A model generated the notes under the pieces. It searched no databases. It saw nothing but the letters and a program-made list of their open reading frames with translations, and was not told where the DNA came from. Shown here one piece after another: positions 18,701 through 25,274 of a DNA stretch of 64,000 bases (position 1 is the stretch's first letter; each line of letters starts with the position of its first letter). Made by a program: the position numbers and the translations under genes. This DNA is from G963662265 sp963668545. GTDB taxonomy: Bacteria > Spirochaetota > Spirochaetia > CADAEX01. The DNA is taken from contig OY764868.1 in the NCBI GenBank assembly GCA_963668545.1, positions 3,162,001 through 3,226,000 of the forward strand, written 5' to 3'.

Positions 18701-18802
18701 GGGCTTGTTTTCAGCACTGCATCAGCCCTCGTGCTTCTTCCTGCCCTTTATTCCATTTTCTACAGCAGGAATGAAAAAAACCGCCAGTTATCAGGGAACT
18801 GA
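15728..18802 (+). CDS. RND-family efflux pump inner-membrane protein
   Basis: About 1024 residues from the ATG at 15728. An upstream in-frame ATG at 15686 lies deep in the adaptor gene and would add a non-family sequence. The start MTVGNISVKNPVLVNILMI leads into TM1, followed by a periplasmic porter domain, TM2-6, a second porter loop and TM8-12. Conserved blocks include FREMPREEFSEVPFFWAVI, VPYPGAGAEDVEKQVTIPIE, GIPVTFAITFII and GGVALAGIAVNDSIVLV. In the TM4 proton-relay site the usual Asp-Asp pair is Asp401-His402 (GMVVDHSIVIIEN). Several non-proteobacterial RND pumps have D-N there; H is less usual. The substrate is unknown. It uses the upstream adaptor. Confidence 0.93.
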   Translation: MTVGNISVKNPVLVNILMITLIVFGFFSFREMPREEFSEVPFFWAVITVPYPGAGAEDVEKQVTIPIEEEMQGLDEIDEIQSVSSAGLSSIQVRFKSSITKSTFDKLYQEVITRFSRADLPEGAEKETIDSFSSNDFNPVIDISVYGDIDYRVLIEVSEKIREKIKTVKDVSDVTMIGGRKRIISITADLEKLKNHSMSITDIVNTLRSSNLNIPAGSIDNGNTEYLVRTGGEAVTPEALGGLVIKKPSDGKGLLYLRDTADIKDIYENKKSFSRYNGIKSVTLRVTKIPGGNSVAIVNSVKEILSENRKNISPVIKFKLLNDSTIKIKSSLDVLAGNALLGFILLVITLYFFIGLRNSLITAFGIPVTFAITFIILNITGKTFNSNTLFALVLVLGMVVDHSIVIIENCYRLRQEGKTHIQAAVGGTDQVVLPVTAATLTTIAAFVPLMILPGTIGKFLRIIPLTATIALAASTLEALFFLPSHYADWPGKNTETRKKDNFRIMEKYSSFIAAVYERRKTAAALFCAVIIIVFSLAGSLKQDLFSAEDYPVFYIDIEMAPGTSAGRTNSLVEEFEKRLIPLAGNGEIVSVSSFIGFLSTERESSEKGNTAQLMVELNRKKAGQGRPVSVIMGEVETITRDIPGAENIYFRKAVNGPPKDPPLNITVTGSSLEGLEKSVLFIRNRLRDYPELVNIEDTLSGGSPELKITVSNERAAGYGLDILYTGNYIRSFIDGIKADTVLIDNKPVDIIVKYSNRLTGADSIDQMSVPSPFSGKSIPFSAFARITTENSINTIRRIDSKRAASVSSGAYAKEKVPGITEEVIKQAKEEFRVLYPDLEIKSGGEFEEFKDLLKKIARIFLLAVFLVYLILGTQFKSYTQPLLILLSVPAGFAGIILYLLLSGTPFSTTVMYGGVALAGIAVNDSIVLVSFINILRGKGESVRDAVIKASETRIRPILLTSATTIAGLLPTAAGLGGKSVIWQPMANTIIFGLVFSTASALVLLPALYSIFYSRNEKNRQLSGN

Positions 18803-18816
18803 TTAAGGCTCTTCAG

Positions 18817-20166
18817 TCAGCTTGAAAAACTTTCTGAAAGGATATTTCTTCCGGGAACACCGGCTTCCCTGAGCATCCTGCTGATATCAGACAGGAAAAG
18901 AGGCGGACCACATATATAGGCATCTGTCTTTTCAAGTGCACCCGGGTGGAGAGCTTCGATAATATCATCAGAGGAAATCCTTTTCTGTCTGAAAATGGAA
19001 GAGTGCTCACCTGTTACAAAAACACGAAAAGAAAAGCCGGGAACATTATTCTCCACCCTCTCAAGAAAAGGGATGTCTGTCAGCTCACTTTCAAACCTCA
19101 CACTCCACAGCAGAAGGGCTGAAAAGGGGACACTTCCGGCCTCCCAGTCCCTGAGCACTGAAAGAAAGGGTGTTATCCCTATGCCGCCTGCTATGAAAAG
19201 TTTCTCCCGCCCGTCTGGGAGCGGGGTAAAAAGACCATAGGGGCCGTCAAACACAACACTGTCCCCCCTCTTCAGAAGAGTCAGCTTTTCGGTGAAATCC
19301 CCAAGACTTTTTACAGTTACAGCTATTTCAGGTTCTGCAGGTGAAGATGAAATTGTAAACGGATGCTCATCAGGGGGGATACTTTCTGACAAGAACCTGA
19401 GATATGCAAACTGCCCGGGCCGGAAAGAGACCCTTTCCTGTTCAGGGGAAAATCTTATCCGTAATACAGAGGGGGAAATATTTTCAGAACCTGTAACTGC
19501 AAATTTTTTCCTTTTGAGAAAAATCCTCCTGAAAACAGAATGGTAGAGATAGCATGCAAGGGAAACGCCTCCCAACCCTCCGACAGCTGTCATTCTTGTA
19601 TTATTCTCTGCAGTTGAATATGAGGCCAGTACATGGATGACAAGAAAAAAAAGTGCAAGTGTAAAAAAGTTATGCAGCTTTTTCATGGCAGAATAATCAA
19701 TTTCAAGATGTTTTTTGATAATCTTCCTCAGCTTCATGAATCCGGGAAAAGGAACAGGGGGTTTTTCCACCATGAAGAGAAAAGTAAGAAACATTATAAC
19801 AGCAAAAACAGAGAGCGCCACTCCTCCTGCTGCGGTCTGGAGAGATAAAGATGAAAGATATGAATATTTGAGGATAAAGTGGATAATTCCTGCAGATATT
19901 CCAGAAGCTGCAAGAATTCCGTGGAGTTTCAAAAGCCCCGCCTGCCCGAAAATTCTCTCAAGGAAAGGTATTCTTGAAGAAAGAACAAGTGATAAACAGA
20001 GGAAGCAGTATCCTGTTATACCGAAAACCATTCCGAGCGTATAGTCATGAAAAAGGGAATACCAGTTCCCGGCAAGATAAAGGTTCAGAAAAAAGAGGGG
20101 ATGAAAGAAAAAAACAAGAGTAAGGCAAAGCCTTAAATACCTTTTTATCCCTTCCCGGTTATCCAC
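18817..20166 (-). CDS. Ferric-reductase-like transmembrane flavoprotein
   Basis: A 449-residue protein. The N-terminal half (residues 10-215) has about six membrane segments with His82/His96 and His165/His178 (LKLHGILAAS...GIIHF and MKKLHNFFTL...VIHVL) spaced 13-14 apart on two helices. This is the bis-heme pattern of the ferric-reductase/NOX superfamily. The C-terminal half is a ferredoxin-NADP-reductase module with an FAD-binding FRPGQFAYLRF and HPFTISSSP, and an NAD(P)-binding GGIGITPFLSVLRDWE ending in YICGPPLFL. No 2Fe-2S domain is present. It should move electrons from NAD(P)H across the inner membrane. It lies 9 bp downstream of a small exported protein, its likely partner or acceptor. 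Confidence 0.9.
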   Translation of the reverse strand: MDNREGIKRYLRLCLTLVFFFHPLFFLNLYLAGNWYSLFHDYTLGMVFGITGYCFLCLSLVLSSRIPFLERIFGQAGLLKLHGILAASGISAGIIHFILKYSYLSSLSLQTAAGGVALSVFAVIMFLTFLFMVEKPPVPFPGFMKLRKIIKKHLEIDYSAMKKLHNFFTLALFFLVIHVLASYSTAENNTRMTAVGGLGGVSLACYLYHSVFRRIFLKRKKFAVTGSENISPSVLRIRFSPEQERVSFRPGQFAYLRFLSESIPPDEHPFTISSSPAEPEIAVTVKSLGDFTEKLTLLKRGDSVVFDGPYGLFTPLPDGREKLFIAGGIGITPFLSVLRDWEAGSVPFSALLLWSVRFESELTDIPFLERVENNVPGFSFRVFVTGEHSSIFRQKRISSDDIIEALHPGALEKTDAYICGPPLFLSDISRMLREAGVPGRNILSESFSS

Positions 20167-20175
20167 AGCAATAAC

Positions 20176-20616
20176 CTATTCCCCGAGAAGAAGCTTAATA
20201 TATTCTTCTGCAAGATCAGCAGCTATTTTCGTATCAGAAGCTGAAGAGACAGCATCGACAGATACCTTTTCCTCCCACTTCTTTATCTTTGTGGTATGAA
20301 GCAGTATGTTTTTACTGCCGCTGTTTTTATCAAGCCATTCAACTACCCACGGCCTGACCTTTGAATTGACACCTGAATTGGTTATAAAAACATAATCATA
20401 ATCAGATGCTTTAAAGTTTTTAAGGTTTTTTTTATGGTCTTCTACCAATGTAACTTCAAGAGACCTCTTTTCAAGCTGAATCTTCATCTCTTCCATAAGC
20501 GCTTTCTTGAATTTTGTGTTTTCCATTGCCAGCAGGACTTTTTTCCCGCTTTCCTGGGTAGCTGCCGGAAACAGAACGCCTAAAAAAATAATTACAAATA
20601 ATATCTTTTTCACCAT
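20176..20616 (-). CDS. Small exported protein, possibly flavodoxin-like fold
   Basis: A 146-residue protein with signal peptide MVKKILFVIIFLGVLFPAATQ and no lipobox. The mature part alternates strands and helices: KKVLLAMENTKFKKALMEEM, SLEVTLVEDHKKNLKNF, YDYVFITNSGV, ILLHTTKIKKWEEKV, then helix AADLAEEYIKLLL. The order and the 'TNSGV...RPWVVEWLDKN' segment look like a compact flavodoxin-type fold as seen in periplasmic relatives. No clear FMN phosphate loop (T/SxTGxT) is present, so binding is unproven. It has a GAGGAGGT Shine-Dalgarno and leads a two-gene operon with the membrane reductase. An extracytoplasmic electron acceptor is a reasonable guess. Confidence 0.75.
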   Translation of the reverse strand: MVKKILFVIIFLGVLFPAATQESGKKVLLAMENTKFKKALMEEMKIQLEKRSLEVTLVEDHKKNLKNFKASDYDYVFITNSGVNSKVRPWVVEWLDKNSGSKNILLHTTKIKKWEEKVSVDAVSSASDTKIAADLAEEYIKLLLGE

Positions 20617-20704
20617 AAGATATACCTCCTCGGCTCAAACTGAATACATATCTAAATAGTATAGTCCTGTCATGAAAAAAATCAAATTCCAGAAAAATAA
20701 ATCA

Positions 20705-22249
20705 TCACTCAGAGACAGTGCTGAAAAGCCTGAGGTTTTCAGATTCCTCAATACGGGGGAGAAGCACATTCTGCTTGTCGCTGTAAACCTCCATACGCCT
20801 GAGTATCCTGTCCAGCATCTTTACAGCTTTAAGAATATACGGCCCCTTGTTAAGCATCACGCACTCGCACCTGTGCCCCATGGCTGCATCTGTAATCTCC
20901 GACCGGGTGGGTACCCCCTTCTTTGCAAGGTTTTCAAGTACCTGAGTCGCCCATATAACAGGGACATGGGCAGCTTCACAGACCCTTATTATCTCCTCCT
21001 GAATAACTGCAAAATTCTTCCATCCTGTTTCAACAGCAAGGTCGCCCCGGGCAATCATAACACCTGCAGGATATCTTTTCATTGCAGTCAGAAGAAGAAG
21101 GGGAAGATTCCTGAAGCCCTCCCTTGTTTCAATCTTCAGGATAACACCTGCCCCGGAATTTCTCTTTTCAAGTTCCTCAACAAGGTTTTCAACATCATCC
21201 ATGTTTCGGGCAAATGAAAGGTTTACAGCATCAGCATATTCCGCAACAAAGGCAAGGTCTTCCCTGTCCTTTTCCGTGAATCCTGAAACACAGTAATCTG
21301 TATCGGGGAAATTTATTCCCTTGTCTGACTTAAGCTTTGCACTCCCCTTTCCCGTATTCTCAACTACAACTGTTATCCCTTCTTCATTTTTATCTGAAAC
21401 AACACCTTCAATCTTACCGTCATCAAAAAAAACTGATTCACCCGGTTTTACATAATCAATAATTTCAGGGAGTGTGCAGGAGACATGTGCAGGGGACAGA
21501 AGAGTATTATTTCCATCATACAAAGCTCCTTCGCCTGCTTTTGTATCCCTGTGGATAAAAAGGCTGTCTCCTGTTTTAAGCCTTATATAATCCTTTTGAG
21601 TTTTCCTGTCACCTGATGATACGCAGCTGATCCTTCCTGTCCTTATCTTGGGGCCTGCAAGGTCCATAATCACGGAACACTTTCTTCCAAGTTCAGTTTC
21701 AGCCTGCCTTATATTGTCAATCATCATTTTCCAGGTATCTGCATTGTCGTGGGCGCAGTTGATTCTTGCACAGTTCATCCCCCCCCTCAGAAGTTCCTTA
21801 ACCTCTTCACTGTTTTCTGCTGCTGAAGAGGGGATTGTAACCATGATGCGTGTTTTTCTTTTATCAGGTTTCCGCCCGAGGAGAACCCTTGTATTCTTTC
21901 TTATTGTCTTCCTGCTTTTCTCGGCTGAAATCCCTTTCCTCTTTTTCTCAGGATGTTTCTGTTCATTGAGGTATAATACAACCTTCATTACAGAGAAAAG
22001 CCCCCTCATTACATGGGATTCAATATGGTTGATACCTAGAAGCCCGGTTTCCTCAATCCGCTTCTGAAGCTTTTCAAGCCTGAATGTTCTCAAGGCAAGA
22101 TAATGGACAAGATTTGATGCGCTTTTTCTGAACCGGGGATGAACCTTTTCAAGTAGAAAACTGTAATCTGATTCAAGGGTATCTGCCCTGTCCATGATTC
22201 TTTCAAGGTCCTCTTCAATATATTTAAGTTTTTTTTCTATGTTCTTCAT
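20705..22249 (-). CDS. Atypical pyruvate-kinase-like protein
   Basis: A 514-residue protein. Residues 1-125 are a charged helical extension. A pyruvate kinase barrel and B domain follow to about residue 490: IMVTIPSSAAEN, GMNCARINCAHDNADTW, IMDLAGPKIRTG, ILKIETREGF (catalytic Lys), MIARGDLAVE, IWATQVLENLAKKGVPTRSEITDAA. The usual C-terminal allosteric domain is missing. Landmarks differ from glycolytic enzymes: the RxNFSHG loop is RINCAHD, so the Ser that helps bind K+ is Ala, and the 'VMLSGETA.G.YP' loop is VMLNKGPYI. A similar subfamily occurs in bacteria beside a normal pyk. Phosphotransfer chemistry is likely kept; the real substrate is uncertain. Confidence 0.85.
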   Translation of the reverse strand: MKNIEKKLKYIEEDLERIMDRADTLESDYSFLLEKVHPRFRKSASNLVHYLALRTFRLEKLQKRIEETGLLGINHIESHVMRGLFSVMKVVLYLNEQKHPEKKRKGISAEKSRKTIRKNTRVLLGRKPDKRKTRIMVTIPSSAAENSEEVKELLRGGMNCARINCAHDNADTWKMMIDNIRQAETELGRKCSVIMDLAGPKIRTGRISCVSSGDRKTQKDYIRLKTGDSLFIHRDTKAGEGALYDGNNTLLSPAHVSCTLPEIIDYVKPGESVFFDDGKIEGVVSDKNEEGITVVVENTGKGSAKLKSDKGINFPDTDYCVSGFTEKDREDLAFVAEYADAVNLSFARNMDDVENLVEELEKRNSGAGVILKIETREGFRNLPLLLLTAMKRYPAGVMIARGDLAVETGWKNFAVIQEEIIRVCEAAHVPVIWATQVLENLAKKGVPTRSEITDAAMGHRCECVMLNKGPYILKAVKMLDRILRRMEVYSDKQNVLLPRIEESENLRLFSTVSE

Positions 22250-22354
22250 AATTCCTGCAGATTCCGTTATGGAAGTATTATTTTTTCGGAAACGGTAAGC
22301 TGCATTAAAAATCAGCTTTCCCGGCAGGAATATTACCAGATAAAGATTTTTTAT

Positions 22355-22571
22355 TCACCCTTTCATAACAGCAAGCGGTTCAAGCCTTAAAAGGTCTTTC
22401 TGCTTCTCCATTACAGAGTCAATATTCCTGTATGAAGCATGAAACATATACGGGAGTCTGATCCTCTCTGTATTTCTATAAAGCAGTTTCCCTCTCAAGT
22501 TCGGAAAGGTCTGTCTTTACCGCGCACATTCCGCAGCCCATATCAATCCCCACGGGGAGAGAAATATTCAA
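22355..22571 (-). pseudogene. rtcB: Remnant of an rtcB RNA-ligase gene
   Basis: My translation of the minus strand finds two RtcB pieces in different frames. The first (22571 to about 22484) reads LNISLPVGIDMGCGMCAVKT and then DLSELE, matching the N-terminal metal-site region 'VGVDIGCGMCAVRT'. It ends at a TAG. One base out of frame, the second reads RNIDSVMEKQKDLLRLEPLA and ends VMKG-stop at 22355, matching the RtcB C-terminus ('YKDID.VM..Q.DLV..LRPLAVMKG'). The roughly 300-400 residues between, including the nucleotidyl-His region, and the true N-terminus are gone. The first piece is in frame with, and just after, the VanZ-like gene stop. This is a decayed gene with an internal deletion. 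Confidence 0.75.
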
Positions 22572-22583
22572 GGCAGTGAGGTT

Positions 22584-22967
22584 TCATTCCTTATTCCCTG
22601 CAGCATGCAAAAATACAAAGTATTTTGCCAGCATCCTGAAGAACATGATTCCTGTAAATCCCATAAGAAGGTCCATAAAACTGAAAGTTCTCGACGGGAA
22701 TAATATTTGTGAAAACTCTTCAGCAATTATCAGAATTGATGTAAGCATGAAAGATAAGGAAATATTCTTTTTTATGATGTATACCTCTTTTTTCTGCAGG
22801 AAATAATCAAGAAATATGCAGAAAAATCCATATAATACAGCATGGGCCAGCCAGTCATAATGGGGTATTTTAAACAGTAGAAAGAGAGGCAGCCTGCCGA
22901 TATCTGCCAGTATAATAACTGATACAATAAGTAAACAGTAAGGGATAAATATCAATGCTTTTTTCAT
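22584..22967 (-). CDS. VanZ-like small membrane protein
   Basis: The protein is 127 residues from the ATG at 22965-22967, picked because AAGGAG lies 5 nt before it. An earlier in-frame start 27 nt upstream has none. Four hydrophobic segments carry the VanZ-family pattern: HYDWLAHAVLYGFFCIFL (family 'DK..H...Y..L') and AEEFSQILFPSRTFSFMDLLMGFTGI ('E..Q.f.pgR..s..D...N..G'). The E-SQ and R-D residues are intact. The molecular role of VanZ-like proteins outside glycopeptide resistance is not settled. It is followed at once by the rtcB remnant. Confidence 0.8.
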   Translation of the reverse strand: MKKALIFIPYCLLIVSVIILADIGRLPLFLLFKIPHYDWLAHAVLYGFFCIFLDYFLQKKEVYIIKKNISLSFMLTSILIIAEEFSQILFPSRTFSFMDLLMGFTGIMFFRMLAKYFVFLHAAGNKE

Positions 22968-23092
22968 AATCACTCCTTGTTCAATCAACAGCATTTAATA
23001 ATTTCAAAGAAAAAACATCACAATCCTAAAAAAGAACCGGGGGGGAATGCTGGTACTGATTATAGAGCTGAAAACATCCCCGCCCCCTGTTT

Positions 23093-24442
23093 TCAGCAGT
23101 TCCTGTTTCCCGTACCAATTTCATACCAGTTTATTTTTCTTGTCAGCAGCATTATTACTGCGAGTATTACAAAAAGGCCAAGCGATCCGATCAGCAGAGC
23201 CATATCTTCCGAAGCAAGAGCCATATAAAGGTAGAGGTAGAGCAGAATATTCAAAAAAGCCATGACAGCACCTTTCAGAGCGCTTCGAAGGACTGTTCCT
23301 GTATAAAACGATACAAGTGCTGCCGATGCTCCTGCAGATGCCATATAGGCCGGAAAAAAAGCTGTATGTTCAGAAATGGAGATAAGCAGGAGGAAAAACA
23401 TGCACACCGACAAGCCAATCATGATGTACTGAAGGGGATGAAGTTTTTTCATGGTAAGTACTTCAAACAGGAAAAGAATAATAAAGGGGAGAAAAATAAA
23501 AAGAAAGCAGTATTTCATAGCCCTGTGACTCATGTAATAGCTGTCTACCGGTGTAATAAAGTCCACTCCAAATCCGCTGTCATAAATATAATTCCAGTCA
23601 TAATTATTTTCCATCCAGCTCTGGGGATAGTTTCTTGCAAGAGCCCCGACATTCCATTGGGCAGTAAACCCGTTTTTATCAATATCTCTTTCTGTAGGAA
23701 TAAAAGAACCCGAGAATTCCGGGCTGATCCAGTCGGAGCTGACTGATACAGATGTTTCCCTTCCCAGAGGGAAGAAGGTCAGAGCGCCTCCCCCTTTTAA
23801 ATTAACAGATATTTTAAACACATTTTTTTCCGAACCGGAGAAAGGGACAGATGCGCTGATTCCTGCAGGAAATATTGATGCTCCTGATGTTCCTCCCTGG
23901 AAATCGGATTTTTCCCCGTTCCAGTCCAGGTCGACAGACTGGCTAAGTCCTTTTATATCTCCCAGGCCGAGAATTATTCTGGCTTCTTTCCAGAGAACCT
24001 CCCCCCTGACAGCCTTCCACACCTCATCAATATTTTTTCCAAAATTCCCTTCGATTGTAAAATTTCCTTTATAGAGCTCAATTTCGAAAATTCCCTTTTC
24101 TCTTGTATGAGATTCAAGAATACCATCAACTTTCAGATCATCGGGGAGAATATAAAGGAACTTCCTTGATAAACGGATAAAATCTTTACCATCTACATAT
24201 TCTATCTCTTTTTTTTCTACCGGTATTGCCAGAACCGGTCCTGCAATATGCTGTCTTCCTCCCCATTGATTTATAACACTGATTTCGGCACCTTCCTTTC
24301 TGTTTTCACGCTCTCTTACAAGATTGCTTATCGCTGAAGCCGGAACAAGAAGAAATGCTGCTATAACCAGAGTTACCATCAGCTTTGCAATGGGGCTGCT
24401 AGTCCTGAATTTCACCCTGTTCATTAACTTGTTATCACCCAT
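23093..24442 (-). CDS. creD: CreD-family inner-membrane protein
   Basis: 449 residues from the ATG at 24440-24442, behind AAAGAGG. A start 63 nt upstream lacks a site. One N-terminal membrane helix (LMVTLVIAAFLLVPASAIS) is followed by the CreD signature NQWGGRQHIAGPVLAIPVE. A roughly 270-residue extracytoplasmic domain comes next (YILPDDLKVDGILESHTREKG, DFITPVDSYYMSHRAMKY), then five or six C-terminal membrane helices. In enterobacteria creD is the main target of the CreBC two-component system and affects envelope and beta-lactam phenotypes. Here a response regulator and a sensor kinase are encoded divergently, 136 bp away, which supports the assignment. Confidence 0.9.
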   Translation of the reverse strand: MGDNKLMNRVKFRTSSPIAKLMVTLVIAAFLLVPASAISNLVRERENRKEGAEISVINQWGGRQHIAGPVLAIPVEKKEIEYVDGKDFIRLSRKFLYILPDDLKVDGILESHTREKGIFEIELYKGNFTIEGNFGKNIDEVWKAVRGEVLWKEARIILGLGDIKGLSQSVDLDWNGEKSDFQGGTSGASIFPAGISASVPFSGSEKNVFKISVNLKGGGALTFFPLGRETSVSVSSDWISPEFSGSFIPTERDIDKNGFTAQWNVGALARNYPQSWMENNYDWNYIYDSGFGVDFITPVDSYYMSHRAMKYCFLFIFLPFIILFLFEVLTMKKLHPLQYIMIGLSVCMFFLLLISISEHTAFFPAYMASAGASAALVSFYTGTVLRSALKGAVMAFLNILLYLYLYMALASEDMALLIGSLGLFVILAVIMLLTRKINWYEIGTGNRNC

Positions 24443-24541
24443 ATTAACCTCTTTTTTATTTGATATGGGGAAGTATGACTTTAATATTTGGCAGGAAAAG
24501 GGCATAAATGTGGCAATATTATGACATTGAAAACATCTGTC

Positions 24542-24570
24542 TTGGTTTTTACATGTTTGATATGTTAAAT
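24542..24570 (+). promoter_or_regulatory. Promoter of the creB-like regulator
   Basis: TTGGTT (24542-24547) and TTAAAT (24565-24570) are 17 bp apart, with the ATG 8 nt beyond the -10 box and only a weak AGAG between. The pair is less consensus than other promoters here. It shares a 136-bp divergent gap with creD. Confidence 0.4.
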
Positions 24571-24578
24571 TAAGAGAT

Positions 24579-25274
24579 ATGAAAATATCAGTCGTTGATG
24601 ATGAACCTGACTTGAGAGAAACTATTTCCTATGCCCTTACCCATGAAGGGTATGTCTGTGAAAGCTTCAGGGACGGTATTCATGCATGGAAGGCCTTCAG
24701 TCAAAAACTTCCTGATCTTGTTATTCTTGATGTATCAATGCCTCAAATGGACGGATTGGAACTGTGCAGGAGAATCAGAAAAATATCCGAGACAGTACCT
24801 ATTCTGTTTCTTTCTTCCAGGGATGATGAAATTGACCGTATCCTTGGACTGGAAATCGGCGGCGATGATTACATGTGTAAACCGTTCTCTGTCCGGGAGC
24901 TGCTGGTCAGAATCAAGGTGCTTTTCAGGCGGCAGAAAGCGAGGCAGGAAAATTCAAAAACAGAAGATATTTATCAGCTTGGGAATCTCATTCTTCATTA
25001 CGGGAAGTATATGGCTTTCTGGAAAGACCAGTTAATTGAACTGACTGTTACGGAATTTCTCCTTCTCAAAATACTTTCCCAGAATCCCGGATTTGTTAAA
25101 ACAAGGGAAGTGTTAATGAACCAGGTTTACCCCGAGGGTACCTATGTCTCTGCAAGAACAATTGATACACATATAAAAAGACTGAGAAAAAAAATACAGA
25201 AAATGGATGAATCATTTGATGAAATTGAAACAGTTTACGGAGTGGGCTACAGATACAAACAGCCTTCTGCATAG
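24579..25274 (+). CDS. OmpR-family response regulator (CreB-like)
   Basis: A 231-residue regulator. The receiver domain spans 1-118 with acidic pair Asp7-Asp8, phospho-acceptor Asp51 (VILDVSMPQ), a Ser switch residue (PILFLSSRDD) and Lys in MCKPFSVREL. A winged-helix Trans_reg_C domain spans 135-228 (LTVTEFLLLKILSQNPGFVKTRE, VSARTIDTHIKRLRKKI, ETVYGVGYRYK). It overlaps the sensor kinase gene by 68 bp and is divergent from creD, matching the creB-creC-creD gene set. Confidence 0.93.
   Translation: MKISVVDDEPDLRETISYALTHEGYVCESFRDGIHAWKAFSQKLPDLVILDVSMPQMDGLELCRRIRKISETVPILFLSSRDDEIDRILGLEIGGDDYMCKPFSVRELLVRIKVLFRRQKARQENSKTEDIYQLGNLILHYGKYMAFWKDQLIELTVTEFLLLKILSQNPGFVKTREVLMNQVYPEGTYVSARTIDTHIKRLRKKIQKMDESFDEIETVYGVGYRYKQPSA

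Noticed and set aside
24412..24426. TTCACCCTGTTCATT as a CreB tag
   Set aside because: The spacing is not the known TTCAC-N6-TTCAC, the second half is imperfect and it lies inside the creD coding region; noted only in the Cre finding.
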